Below, piece after piece: positions 35,015-43,318 of a stretch of 64,000 nucleotides of DNA. The notes under the pieces are model-generated. The model searched no databases, was not told where the DNA came from, and saw nothing but the letters and a program-made list of their open reading frames with translations. Where the stretch lies: positions 310,001-374,000 of the forward strand of contig JAOUEW010000001.1 in the NCBI GenBank assembly GCA_029858505.1, read 5' to 3'. Numbering within the stretch: the first letter of the stretch is position 1; each line of letters begins with the position of its first letter. A program made the translations under genes and the position numbers. The DNA is from Deltaproteobacteria bacterium. GTDB lineage: Bacteria; SAR324; JACQKK01.

Positions 35015-35986
35015 TTATGGGATAAAATCCCCCAGCAGGTTTTCCGTAAACACCGCGCCACCGTTGCCTTCTTCGTTGCTTTCCCAAAACAACACCGCAC
35101 GGGTGCGGGTGTCTCCCAGCGAGGGCAGTTCTTCCATCATCAAGGTCAGTTTGCCCTCGGTGGTTTCTACCCGCGCCAGGGGGTGCTTGAACACCCGGTA
35201 GTAAAAACCACTCACCACCCGGTTTCCCAGCAGGGTGTTCAGCAAGGGGGCGTTGTTCCAGCGTTCTCGCTCTTCGGGGGCGGGGGCTTGGGGGTTCCCC
35301 AGGGTGTAAAATCCCGAGGAATAGGTTTGCTCCAGGGTGGCGGTGACCCGCCAGCGGGTAAGCAGGGGGGTGGCGGGTTCCAGGTCAATCTGGGTTTGGG
35401 GGGGGTACCAATCTCTGGTGTGGGCCCAGGCCAAGCTGTATCCCCCCAGCCCCGCCAGCAGATACAGGGCGGTGAGGGCCGCGGCCCCCCGCAACAGGTT
35501 TTCCCAGGCGTGGGGAAATCCTTCCAGCAGCACCAAGATCAACCCCAGCAGCAGGGCCAGGGCGGGGTGGCCATCGGGGTGCAGGGGCAGAGAAATCGGC
35601 TGGGTAGAAAAGGGGGCCAGCCAGGGAAGGCCCTGGGGGGTGGTGAGCATGAGCAACTGGTGCCCCAGCAACCCGGCGGCGGTGGTGATGACCTGGGGCC
35701 AGGGAAAGCGGGACTCGTTCCAGAGGAACACCACCAAGCCTCCCATGCCCAAAATGCCCGCGGAATAAAACAGGGAGTGAAAGGGGAGCGGCCCCAGAAT
35801 CATGTCGGCTTGGTTTCCGGTCAGGGCCAGCCCCAGGGGGTAGTCGGCCAGGGGCAAAATTACCCCCAGGGCCAGCCACAAAAACGGGCGGGGGCCCAGC
35901 CGGGCGGCCCAGTTGAGGTGAGAGCGCAGCAACACCACCATCATCAGGCCAATGGCGGCGGTGAGAAGATCGTGGGAAAGAAACAT
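35015..35986 (-). CDS. Membrane-bound metal-dependent hydrolase (YdjM/DUF457-like)
   Basis: A 323-residue integral membrane protein with six to eight hydrophobic segments. The early FLSHDLLTAAIG, ILPLADYPLG and GPLPFHSLFYSAG motifs provide conserved His/Asp residues as in DUF457/YdjM-like inner-membrane hydrolases. The C-terminal ~110 residues form a soluble domain (TRDWYPPQTQIDLEPATPL... ending NLLGDFIP). Start is the ATG at 35986; a TTG five codons earlier is possible. The substrate is unknown. It follows two small membrane-protein genes on the same strand, with a 37-nt gap. Confidence 0.65.
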   Translation of the reverse strand: MFLSHDLLTAAIGLMMVVLLRSHLNWAARLGPRPFLWLALGVILPLADYPLGLALTGNQADMILGPLPFHSLFYSAGILGMGGLVVFLWNESRFPWPQVITTAAGLLGHQLLMLTTPQGLPWLAPFSTQPISLPLHPDGHPALALLLGLILVLLEGFPHAWENLLRGAAALTALYLLAGLGGYSLAWAHTRDWYPPQTQIDLEPATPLLTRWRVTATLEQTYSSGFYTLGNPQAPAPEERERWNNAPLLNTLLGNRVVSGFYYRVFKHPLARVETTEGKLTLMMEELPSLGDTRTRAVLFWESNEEGNGGAVFTENLLGDFIP

Positions 35987-36023
35987 GATGGAAAACCCCA
36001 AGGAACGGACCGGCGCAAACCGG

Positions 36024-36572
36024 TTAGGGACTGGTGGGGGTGGGCCCTGAAGACAGCGCCCCCGGTTTGGCGGTTGCGGCGCCGGGTTCTTCGGGCTTGG
36101 CTGGTGGGGCTTCCATTAAGCCCAGCAGGTACCCCGCCACCCCGGCGGCGCACACCCCCTGATAGGCCAAGCACCGGGCCTGCCCTTTTTTCTTCATGGA
36201 GGTGTCGTACACGTAACTCCAGGTGGGCGTGTAGTAATAGTATCCCACCAGTTCGTTGGCCGGGTTGTACAGCCGGTGGTCCACCGCCCAGCCGATGAAC
36301 GCCCGGTCGTCGTCGCGGTTGACCAGGTACAACCGAGAGCGGCCGGTTTCTACCACCACGCCCACGGCCCCGCGCAGCCGGCCGTCGGTTCCGGCCAGTT
36401 CCACAAAATTAAAATACACCCGGGCTTCCCCCAGGGGTTTGCCCGCCGGGTCCTGAATGGGGGCGGTAATCAGGGGGGTGTTCAGGGTTTGGGCTTGGGC
36501 GGGGAACGCCCCCGCCCAACCACTGGCCAGCACGACCGCCCACAGGGCCAGCCGCCAGCCTGCCGGAGCCAT
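36024..36572 (-). CDS. Exported protein of unknown function
   Basis: A 182-residue protein with a signal peptide (MAPAGWRLALWAVVLASGWA, then GAFPAQAQ). A mature domain rich in Tyr/Trp follows (VGYYYYTPTWSYVYDTSM), then a second hydrophobic segment (CLAYQGVCAAGVAGYLLGLM) and a Pro/Ala-rich tail. I do not recognise the family. Its ATG overlaps the stop of the upstream small gene (TAATG), so the two are translationally coupled. The upstream part of the open frame is a shadow of that gene. Confidence 0.7.
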   Translation of the reverse strand: MAPAGWRLALWAVVLASGWAGAFPAQAQTLNTPLITAPIQDPAGKPLGEARVYFNFVELAGTDGRLRGAVGVVVETGRSRLYLVNRDDDRAFIGWAVDHRLYNPANELVGYYYYTPTWSYVYDTSMKKKGQARCLAYQGVCAAGVAGYLLGLMEAPPAKPEEPGAATAKPGALSSGPTPTSP

Positions 36573-36745
36573 TAGGCCCCTTTGTTCATCAGCAGATAGG
36601 CGGCTACCGCGCCGGCCACCACCACGGCCAGCACCACCCACACCCAGCCTTTTCCGCCATGGGAGCCATAGCCCGAATGGCCGCTGGGGCGCACGGTGTG
36701 GGGGGGGTAGGTATAGGACAGGTTGACGTGTCTTTCGCTGCTCAT
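36572..36745 (-). CDS. Small single-pass membrane protein with YPPHTVRPSG motif
   Basis: A 57-residue protein, ATG at 36745. Residues 1-35 are hydrophilic with a YTYPPHTVRPSG motif and Gly/His-rich spacer; residues ~36-54 form one membrane segment (GWVWVVLAVVVAGAVAAYLL). The same N-terminal motif occurs in the CPBP protease encoded immediately upstream, suggesting a shared targeting or interaction role. The stop overlaps the next ATG by one base. No known family. Confidence 0.65.
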   Translation of the reverse strand: MSSERHVNLSYTYPPHTVRPSGHSGYGSHGGKGWVWVVLAVVVAGAVAAYLLMNKGA

Positions 36746-36797
36746 GGTTGGATTCTCCAAAAGGAAGGTGAAAAGGATGAAAGGAAAAAAAAGGGTG

Positions 36798-37607
36798 TCA
36801 CCCGGATGCCGCCACGGCGGCCCCCAAGGCGGTTAGGTTGATTCCAGCATGAAACGCCCAAGGTTGCCATAGCCCCCCCGAACGGTAACGCAACCAGGCC
36901 AGCACCATGGCCATGGAGAAGATAAGGATAAAATAAAACGGATAAGATTCCCACTGGTCGTAATGCAGCAGGGTAAACAGCAGGCTTACCGCCCCAGCCG
37001 CCCACAACCCCCCCAGGGGCCGCTGCAAGGCGGGGAACAGCACTCCCCGAAAGGTGATTTCCTCGACCAAGGGAATCAACACCCCCAGCAACAGGGCAAA
37101 CCCCAAAAAGGGAAGGGGCCCCAAGGTCATCACCTGAGAAAACTGGGTCTCGAAGGTGTGGGGTGGGGGCCAAGCGATTTCGATGGGAATGGCGGCCACC
37201 TGGATCAGCATTCCACCCAAAATGGCGGCGGGCACCCCCCCCAAGGCTTGGCGGGTAAGGCCAGCTTTGGTGAATCCGGCCATGGCCCAGCCATGGGGCC
37301 CCCGCCGGGTGATCAGCAGCACCAGCAGCGCCAAGGTCAACAGGCTAGAGGCGGCGAGCAAGACATACATGGCCCCGCCATGGATGGGGGTATTTTGTTG
37401 GGGCATCCACGCTTTGGGCAGCAACCCCTGGTGGATCAATACGCCCATGGCAGCACCCGCCAACAATTGGGCCAGAATAAATATGCCAAAGGCCACAGCG
37501 CCTTCCCACCAGGTCCATGTCTCTCCCGCCAGGGTATTCCCAGAAGGACGAACGGTGTGGGGCGGGTATGAGTATCCCGTGGGGCGGCTTGTCTTGGAGG
37601 GTTCCAT
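36798..37607 (-). CDS. CPBP-family intramembrane metalloprotease
   Basis: A 269-residue CPBP (Abi/Rce1-type) protein with about eight membrane segments. The conserved motifs are EEITFRG, the FTLLHYDQW histidine motif, and a final FHAGIN motif. CPBP proteins are glutamate-type intramembrane endopeptidases or bacteriocin-immunity proteins. The soluble N-terminus carries YSYPPHTVRPSG (residues 12-23), shared with the 57-residue protein encoded next. It is the first gene of a three- or four-gene leftward set. Substrate unknown. Confidence 0.88.
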   Translation of the reverse strand: MEPSKTSRPTGYSYPPHTVRPSGNTLAGETWTWWEGAVAFGIFILAQLLAGAAMGVLIHQGLLPKAWMPQQNTPIHGGAMYVLLAASSLLTLALLVLLITRRGPHGWAMAGFTKAGLTRQALGGVPAAILGGMLIQVAAIPIEIAWPPPHTFETQFSQVMTLGPLPFLGFALLLGVLIPLVEEITFRGVLFPALQRPLGGLWAAGAVSLLFTLLHYDQWESYPFYFILIFSMAMVLAWLRYRSGGLWQPWAFHAGINLTALGAAVAASG

Positions 37608-37826
37608 TCTGTTGGCTCTTTTCTGTTGAGGCTTAGAGACTTCTGCGTAATCTATGTTTTCTCTTTTCTCTTTTCTCTTTTCTCTTTTCCCTTCCCCCCT
37701 GGTCTTGTTCGTTTGAAATTTTCTCGGCGGTGTTGGATTGGGGAATGGCGCAGCCAGTGGAGTTCAATGAGTCCTTCAAACCCTATTGCCATTGGGGAAG
37801 AATGACAAGAGGAAACAAAATTAGTT
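37608..37826. repeat. Intergenic region with solo family A end and TTTTCTC repeats
   Basis: A lone family A left end (GAGACTTCTGCGTAATC, 37636-37652) is followed by four exact copies of the heptamer TTTTCTC (37657-37684) and a partial fifth. The rest up to the complete family A element at 37827 shows no gene. Confidence 0.55.
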
Positions 37827-37951
37827 GAGCGTTTTGCATGACCAGGGTGTTTTCCAAAAATAAGGGGGCATGGGGGCGAAGCCCCCCATAAACTAAACCC
37901 CTTTCCCTGGGGGCAGGGGGATGGGAATAAAATGGGAGATGCAGAGGTCTC
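37827..37951. repeat. Family A repeat (MITE-like) inserted in the stop codon of the MinD-like gene
   Basis: A 125-bp copy from GAGCGTTTTGCATGACC to GATGCAGAGGTCTC, with hairpin GGGGGCGAAGCCCCC. It is flanked by perfect 5-bp repeats TAGTT (37822-37826 and 37952-37956). The last base of the element is the third base of the TAG stop of the MinD-like gene; removal of the element and one repeat restores a TAA stop at the same codon. Confidence 0.9.
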
Positions 37952-38787
37952 TAGTTTTCTTTCACCCGGGCCAGGGGGGGCGGCAGCCGCCAGATGTCTT
38001 CATCGGGGATGGGCATCATGGGATACAGATTCAGGGGATCGCCCCGCAGCAGGTCAGAGATTTTCACAAACCCGTCCACCAGCCGGTCCAGGTGGCGGGG
38101 GGGCTTTTGGAGAGAGAACAGGGTGGTGTGGAAAGGTTTCAGGGCCGCCAGGTCGTCTAAGCGGGGCAACGTGAGCAGGGGGAAGGATTGGGTCTTCTCC
38201 ACGTAGCGGTTGAAGGCCAGGGGGTTCTCGGAGAAATTGTTGATCACCCCCAACATGCGGGCGGGGAAGTGAAACTCGTGGCCGCCAATCAGCACCGCCC
38301 GCACCATGCGGTTCAGCACGAACAGCGATTCGGGGGCTTCGGTGGTGACCCCGATGACCCAATGGGCTTTGCGCAGCAGGGGGGCAATGGCACTGTCGAA
38401 GCGGTCGTCACCCACGTCGAACAGCACCACCTGATACAGAGCCGTGAGGTGGTGGGTCTGAAAGTAATGAAAGGCTTCGTCCAGCACGCCCCCATAGGCC
38501 CCGGTGAGCAGGTTCGAGGGGCCCAACTCCAGCACGTCCAGATAGGGCGTGGCCGCCCGAACGATGGCTTCTGGCTGTAGTTTATCGTAGGCAAAGTTGT
38601 TGCGCTCCAGCCCTTCCATCAGCGAATCCCCCCGCTCTTTCATCAGCGACAACACGGTGTCTTGCTTTTGGTCGCAGCCCACCAGCAGGGTTTTAATGCC
38701 CACGTAAGACAGGGCCATGGCCGTGTGCACGGCCACCAGGGTTTTTCCCGTGCCGGATTTTCCGCAAATGGCCACCAGTTTGGTCAT
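37951..38787 (-). CDS. MinD/ParA/NifH-superfamily ATPase
   Basis: A 278-residue P-loop ATPase of the SIMIBI class. The deviant Walker A is GKSGTGKT (residues 9-16), with signature Lys10 and catalytic-site Lys15. Walker B-like VVLFDVGDDRFD is near residue 118, and a C-terminal segment APESLFVLNRMVRAVLIGG resembles NifH/BchL-like maturation ATPases as much as MinD. It is the last gene of a coupled operon: its ATG overlaps the TGA of the exported-protein gene (ATGA). No partner partition gene (ParB) or cofactor-binding Cys pattern is evident, so function is open. Confidence 0.8.
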   Translation of the reverse strand: MTKLVAICGKSGTGKTLVAVHTAMALSYVGIKTLLVGCDQKQDTVLSLMKERGDSLMEGLERNNFAYDKLQPEAIVRAATPYLDVLELGPSNLLTGAYGGVLDEAFHYFQTHHLTALYQVVLFDVGDDRFDSAIAPLLRKAHWVIGVTTEAPESLFVLNRMVRAVLIGGHEFHFPARMLGVINNFSENPLAFNRYVEKTQSFPLLTLPRLDDLAALKPFHTTLFSLQKPPRHLDRLVDGFVKISDLLRGDPLNLYPMMPIPDEDIWRLPPPLARVKEN

Positions 38788-39371
38788 GGGGGGGGCTCAT
38801 CGCGGGGGGCGGGGGGTTCGGCGGATTCCAGGTCTTTTTCGTAATACCGGGCGTACACCATGCGCCGGTCGGGGAACCGCACTCCGTACACGTTGGAGCG
38901 GATGTCTCGCTGGTAGTAAGACACCTCCACGTCTCCCCGCCAGCCTTCGGTCACGTGTTTCTTTAACTTTACTTTTACTTTTTGGCCGGGCTGATATTTG
39001 GGGTTCACCGGCTGGGGCCGGGGGCAAACCGCTTTAAAGTCCGATGTATCTCCGTAACACATCCAAGTGGCCAGCAGCACCACCCCAATGCGGTACACCC
39101 CCCCATGGGTGCGCTGGTATAAGTCCGGCGCCATAGAGGTTTGCACCACCCAGGTTTTGCATTTCTCCAGCTTTTTCATGCGGCATTCGTGCAGGTCGGC
39201 CACTTCCAGTTCGTAGGCGCGGTATTCGGCCCGGGCTTGGGGCGCCACGACCATGCTGACGGCCAGGCTGAGGGCTAGGCTGAGGGCCAAGCCCCCGGCG
39301 GCCCGGGCCAACCGAGCAGCCAGAGAGATTAGCGCCCGTTTTGCCATGAGGACAGGCAAGGTGGGGATCAT
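38784..39371 (-). CDS. Exported protein of unknown function (operon middle gene)
   Basis: A 195-residue protein with a hydrophobic N-terminus resembling a signal peptide (AAGGLALSLALSLAVSMVVA, cleavage after ARA). It contains a conserved-looking block ECRMKKLEKCKTWVVQTSM and four cysteines, a possible disulfide pair. A second hydrophobic segment (GVYRIGVVLLATWMCYGD) and a Pro-rich tail follow. I chose ATG 39371 because it overlaps the TGA of the pentapeptide gene (ATGA). Its own TGA overlaps the next ATG. No family was recognised. Confidence 0.7.
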   Translation of the reverse strand: MIPTLPVLMAKRALISLAARLARAAGGLALSLALSLAVSMVVAPQARAEYRAYELEVADLHECRMKKLEKCKTWVVQTSMAPDLYQRTHGGVYRIGVVLLATWMCYGDTSDFKAVCPRPQPVNPKYQPGQKVKVKLKKHVTEGWRGDVEVSYYQRDIRSNVYGVRFPDRRMVYARYYEKDLESAEPPAPRDEPPP

Positions 39372-40207
39372 TTCACTGTATTGTTGAAGGTCGCGCCTTC
39401 CATGCGGGCACCCTCGGTCAGGGCACCTTCCATGTGGGCGCCGTCGAACACCGCTCCGGTAAACTCTCCTTCCTTCATCACGGCCCCCTTCAAAATGGCC
39501 TGCAGGAACGAAGCCTTTTCGGCCTTCACCATGAACAGCTTGGCCTGTTCCAGGTTGGCTTTCACAAACTGGGCCCGGCCCATGCTGCAAGCCATCAGGT
39601 TGGCCATTTTCAGCGCGCATCCCCGCACTTTGGCGTCTTCCAGGTCGGACATGGTGAAGTTGGCACCCATCAACACAGACATGTCCAGCACGGCCCCCTT
39701 GAAGGTGGTGCCGGTGAAATCGGTTTTCACCGCCCGCAGCCGGTCGGCCTTCACGTCTACCATCAGGCAGGCCAGGAAGCGCCCCCCGTTCAAAATGGCC
39801 CGGCGCAGCTGGCTTTGGCTAAAGTCGGCTAGGTGGGCTTGGGCCCCCACCAAAATGGCCCCGTTCAGCACAGAGTCGATGAATTGGGCCTTGTGCAGGG
39901 TGGCGTTCCAAAAGCTGGCTTCTTGCATCACGGCCCCCGACAGGTTGGCCCCGGTCAGGTTCACCCGGTTGAACACCGATTCTCTCAGGTAGGCGTCGCG
40001 CAGGTCGGCCCCCACCATGTTGCTGTCCGACAGGTCGGCGCATTCCATGTTGACGCCTTTCATCACCACGCCCTTCAGGTTGCTTTTTGCCAGCAGCAAA
40101 CCCGACAGGTTGGCTTCCGACAAATTCAACCCTTCCAAATTCAGCCCATACCAGCGCTGACCGGATTTGGCTTTGTCTTCCAATTCTTCTTTGGTGATGG
40201 CCGCCAT
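39368..40207 (-). CDS. Pentapeptide-repeat protein
   Basis: A 279-residue protein almost entirely made of A(D/N)LxX pentapeptides (for example LNLSEANLSGLLLAKSNLKG, DLSDSNMVGADLRDAYLRES), which fold as a right-handed quadrilateral beta-helix. The first ~20 residues (MAAITKEELEDKAKSGQRWY) form a short cap. There is no signal peptide. Some pentapeptide proteins (Qnr/MfpA) mimic DNA and protect gyrase, but nothing here supports that specifically. It is the first gene of a three-gene operon whose members overlap by ATGA. Confidence 0.9.
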   Translation of the reverse strand: MAAITKEELEDKAKSGQRWYGLNLEGLNLSEANLSGLLLAKSNLKGVVMKGVNMECADLSDSNMVGADLRDAYLRESVFNRVNLTGANLSGAVMQEASFWNATLHKAQFIDSVLNGAILVGAQAHLADFSQSQLRRAILNGGRFLACLMVDVKADRLRAVKTDFTGTTFKGAVLDMSVLMGANFTMSDLEDAKVRGCALKMANLMACSMGRAQFVKANLEQAKLFMVKAEKASFLQAILKGAVMKEGEFTGAVFDGAHMEGALTEGARMEGATFNNTVK

Positions 40208-40319
40208 GGATTCTTTCCTGGGGGAATTTTTTAATTGCGCTGTTATTTCTATTTTTATGGGTTACAAATCTTGTTCGTTACAAATTTTTCACAGGTCTCT
40301 TCCGGTCTGGTCTGTGTGG

Positions 40320-40519
40320 TCCCTTCCCAGTTGCCCTCTCTAACAGCACCCTTTCCCTGCGGGCATCTCCTCCCAACGGCACCCCTCCCCTGCCCTTCGG
40401 GCATCCCTTCCCCTTCGTGGAGGGGAAATGAATCGAAGCCGGGAGGTTGAATGCTTGCTTCTTTCCAGCCTCCTCATCCGAACGGATTCTATTTTCTACC
40501 CCTCGGCCTAGGCCGCATT
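40320..40519 (-). repeat. Family B repeat, left part (interrupted)
   Basis: A minus-oriented copy with palindromic CTGCCCTTCGGGCATCCC-type segments, AATCGAAGCCGGGAGG, GCTTGCTTCTTTCCAGCC, CCGAACGGATTCTATTTTC and CCTCGGCCTAGGCCG. The family continues as GTATTGTCCCTCTCCGACGG only after the family A insertion (40652 onward). Confidence 0.75.
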
Positions 40520-40651
40520 GAGACCTTTGCATAACCTATTTTTTCCCATCCCCCTACCCCCTTCCCTGGGGGAAGGGGGATGATTTTATTGGGGGGCTAA
40601 GCCCCCCATTCCCCCCTTTCACGGCAAAACCTCGGGTTATGCAGAGGTTTC
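40520..40651. repeat. Family A repeat (MITE-like), complete copy nested in family B
   Basis: A 132-bp element with terminal inverted repeats GAGACCTTTGCATAACC and GGTTATGCAGAGGTTTC (15/17 match when inverted) and core GGGGGGCTAAGCCCCCC. It is flanked by GCATT (40515-40519) and GTATT (40652-40656). Deleting it with one flank restores the family B sequence GCCGTATTGTCCC seen uninterrupted at about 40797. Confidence 0.93.
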
Positions 40652-40694
40652 GTATTGTCCCTCTCCGACGGGGAGGGACGGGTGCGGTACCAGG

Positions 40695-40850
40695 GAGGGG
40701 TGCTGTTCGGGAACCCCTCGCACCCGAAAGGTTGGGTGCTTGCTTCCGTTCGGCTTCACCCGCCGAAAGATTCTATTTTCCACCCCTTGGCCTAAGCCGT
40801 ATTGTCCCTCTCCCACGGGGGAGAGACGGGTGCCGTTGGGTCTGCCAGCC
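40695..40850 (-). repeat. Family B repeat, second copy
   Basis: It repeats the same blocks: GGTTGGGTGCTTGCTTCCG, CCGAAAGATTCTATTTTCC, CCCCTTGGCCTAAGCCG, and TATTGTCCCTCTCCCACGGG. It ends about 20 nt before the fapA-family stop codon. Confidence 0.75.
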
Positions 40851-40867
40851 CAAAAATTGCCTGGGCC

Positions 40868-42490
40868 CTAAAACGGCAGTTTCCCACCGTGGTGCAGTTT
40901 CAACACCGCCTTGGCTTCATCAAAGGGGTGGGGTTTCATGGTCCCCCGCAAAATGCGGAAGCAGCACGACCCCAACTCGGTGGTCACCTTCAGCCGTTGG
41001 CGGCGGATGGACACCTGGGCCCCCGGATGGGCCACGTTGGCCACGAACACAAACCCCGACTCGTCGGTCATTTGCGAGACGGCTTCGATCATGTGGTTGT
41101 AGTCTTGCAGGCTTTTCCAAATTTCCTCCCGCAGTGGCAGGGCTTTTTCCAGGGTGGCGGCGATTTGCTCCACGCCCTCGCTGCGGCCAGACTTGGTTTC
41201 AAACTGGCGCTGTAAAAGGAAAAGATTTTTAGAGTATCGGTCGAAGTTGAGCAGGTTGGCATCCAGGTCAGACTGCAGCTTGTCGAACTTTTGGCGCATG
41301 GAGGGCCCCATGCCCACCTGCACTTCGGTGATCAACTCGGCGGCGCTGGAGCCCAGGGCGGGGGTCCACACCAGTTCTCCGGCCCGGGTGAGCCCCCCGT
41401 TGATAAAGCCATCGGGGCCTTTCACCACCCGCACAAAACGCCCGGCCTGCACGTCCGAGTTCAAAATGTATTCTTGAGAGACAACATCCATGCCAGCCCG
41501 CACGGTGGAATCGGAGATGAATTTGGCTTCCACGGTGTTTTGGGTTTCCAGGTGGCCGCCCATCACCCCCCCGCGAATAATAATGTTGCCCTTGCTGATG
41601 AGTTTGGCTTTGCCCACGGTGCCCATGATGTCGATGCCCTGGTCGGCCTCCACGGTAAAGCCGTCTTCCACGGTGCCCTGCACATACACCACCCCTTCAA
41701 AGCGGATGTTGCCGGTGGAGGACCCCACGCTGGCCACCTGATAGACGTTCTCTACCCCAATTTTTTCTCCTTCCACCACCATATAGCCGGGAATGGCAGA
41801 CAGGATTTGGGTGCCATCTTCGTTCAGCGAAGCGTTTTTTCCCAGGCGGAAGGGGGCTTTTTTGCCGCTTTTGGCCCGCAGGGGTTTGCCCAGCACGGTA
41901 TAGCCCTCCAGCCCTTCGGTGGGGGGCACAATGGTGGCCACCACGTCGCCTTCCGACACGGCGTGGATCAGGTTCATTTCCTTCAGGCTCACTTCCTGAG
42001 AGGAATAGTCGGGCTCGTCTTCTTTTTTGTTTTGGGGAAACTGAATGTAGCCATCCATGCCGTTTTCCGGCTGTTGGCCCCGGGCAATCACCACCGCTTC
42101 GCTTTCAATCCGGTTTTTCACCACCCGTTGAATTTCTTCCAGCAGCAGACCCTTGGTGACCCCCGCTTCTTTCAGGGCCTCCTTCACCTTCATGGGGTCC
42201 AGGCGCTTTCCGGCGGGGTTGGAGGGGGGGAAAATCGTGAGGGTGGCTTCGCTCTCGTCTTGCGAAATATCCACGTACACTTCGTAGTCGGTCAGTTCGC
42301 GGGTGGTCAGGGTTTCAAACTGGTTCGAGCCCCGCCGCATAATGGCGTTCAGGTGCTCCATTTTAAAGGCAATGCCTTTGGCCTGAAGCTCGTTGACGAT
42401 TTCTCCCGGGTCGGCGTCTTTGCCGCTGGGAGAAACCCTCAGCCTCACATGGGTGGGGGTATATTTCAGTTCGTAAAATTTATCGGCCAT
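40868..42490 (-). CDS. FapA (DUF342) family protein
   Basis: A 540-residue FapA-family protein. The N-terminal half includes a helical domain and a Lys/Glu-rich region. The central DUF342 core has the diagnostic GYTVLGKPLRAKSGKKAPFRLGKN and a right-handed beta-helix with VYVQGTVEDGF, GDIMGTVGKAKLISKGNIIIRGGVMGG-like and DVQAGRFVRVV rungs. A C-terminal coiled-coil region follows. FapA proteins are polymerising or surface-recognition proteins linked to cell division, sporulation or motility in various bacteria; the exact role here is unknown. It is 15 nt downstream of the pseudouridine synthase gene, in a leftward run with rnc. Confidence 0.88.
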   Translation of the reverse strand: MADKFYELKYTPTHVRLRVSPSGKDADPGEIVNELQAKGIAFKMEHLNAIMRRGSNQFETLTTRELTDYEVYVDISQDESEATLTIFPPSNPAGKRLDPMKVKEALKEAGVTKGLLLEEIQRVVKNRIESEAVVIARGQQPENGMDGYIQFPQNKKEDEPDYSSQEVSLKEMNLIHAVSEGDVVATIVPPTEGLEGYTVLGKPLRAKSGKKAPFRLGKNASLNEDGTQILSAIPGYMVVEGEKIGVENVYQVASVGSSTGNIRFEGVVYVQGTVEDGFTVEADQGIDIMGTVGKAKLISKGNIIIRGGVMGGHLETQNTVEAKFISDSTVRAGMDVVSQEYILNSDVQAGRFVRVVKGPDGFINGGLTRAGELVWTPALGSSAAELITEVQVGMGPSMRQKFDKLQSDLDANLLNFDRYSKNLFLLQRQFETKSGRSEGVEQIAATLEKALPLREEIWKSLQDYNHMIEAVSQMTDESGFVFVANVAHPGAQVSIRRQRLKVTTELGSCCFRILRGTMKPHPFDEAKAVLKLHHGGKLPF

Positions 42491-42505
42491 GGGTTTTGTC
42501 TTCCG

Positions 42506-43318
42506 TCAGTCTGGTGTCATCCAGGTTTTGGCCATCAACTTCAGGTGCTTTTCTTTTCGCGCGCCGGGTTTTTTGTTCCCCAACAATTCAGCCACCTCAT
42601 CCCGGGTCAGTCGGCGGGATTCTCCCGGGTTCAGGTCTCCCAGAATTACCGGCCCCACCTGCCAACGCTTTAATTTCAACACCCGGTGCCCCATGGCCAA
42701 AAAAAACTTCTTCACATGGTGCTTCATGCCTTCCCGCAGGGTCAGTTCTACCCAGGTTTTGTCGTTCACCGTGTGCAGCACCCGGGCCTTGGCCGGGCGG
42801 TGCCGAACGCCTTCAATGACGGGCGCCTTGGCGTGGCGGGCCAGGGCGGGCGGGTCTACCAGCCCTTTCACCTTGACCAGGTAAATCTTGGCCATGCCGT
42901 GGGCGGGGTGGGCCGCCCGTTGGGCCAGGGCCCCATCGCTGGTCATCAGGATCAAACCTTCCGCATCATAATCCAGTCGGCCCACAGGAAACAACCTTGT
43001 CTTTGTTTTGGGTAAATAATCCCGCAGCGAGGGGCGGCCTTGGGGGTCGCTGAGGGTGGAGACCACCCCCTTGGGTTTGTAGAGCGCCCAGGTTTCTTGG
43101 TTGGCGGGGGCCGCCAAAGACACCGGGCGGCCATCCACCGACACTTGATCCAAGCCGGGGTGAACCAGGTCTCCGGGGCCGGCGGTGCGGCTGTTGATGG
43201 TCACCCGGCCATCGGCAATCCAGCGCTCGGCTTCTCGCAGGCTGGCCAGGCCCGCTTTGGCCATGGCTTTGTGCAGGCGGATGCCCTCGGTTTCGGGCGG
43301 GGTGTGGTCGGTGGTCAT
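42506..43318 (-). CDS. S4-domain RsuA/RluB-family pseudouridine synthase
   Basis: A 270-residue protein with an N-terminal S4 RNA-binding domain (RLHKAMAKAGLASLREAERWIADGRVTIN) and a pseudouridine synthase domain. The catalytic Asp is in GRLDYDAEGLILMTSDG, preceded by LFPV, with KIYLVKVKG and LREGMKHHVKK following. Members modify 16S or 23S rRNA (RsuA, RluB, RluE, RluF); the S4 domain favours RluB/RsuA. The ATG at 43318 overlaps the rnc TGA (ATGA), so translation is coupled; the upstream extension of the frame is a shadow of rnc. Confidence 0.93.
   Translation of the reverse strand: MTTDHTPPETEGIRLHKAMAKAGLASLREAERWIADGRVTINSRTAGPGDLVHPGLDQVSVDGRPVSLAAPANQETWALYKPKGVVSTLSDPQGRPSLRDYLPKTKTRLFPVGRLDYDAEGLILMTSDGALAQRAAHPAHGMAKIYLVKVKGLVDPPALARHAKAPVIEGVRHRPAKARVLHTVNDKTWVELTLREGMKHHVKKFFLAMGHRVLKLKRWQVGPVILGDLNPGESRRLTRDEVAELLGNKKPGARKEKHLKLMAKTWMTPD

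Larger units (their letters stand above)
40208..40867. other. 660-bp intergenic region made of family B repeats with a nested family A repeat
   Basis: No gene is supported. The region consists of a minus-oriented family B copy (about 40320-40519, continuing 40652-40690), interrupted by a complete family A element at 40520-40651, then a second family B copy (about 40700-40850). Apparent frames across it are repeat-derived. Confidence 0.7.

Noticed and set aside
40520-40651. Family A as part of a complete insertion sequence
   Set aside because: The element is at most about 132 bp, has no open frame that could be a transposase, and no full-length relative lies in the window.
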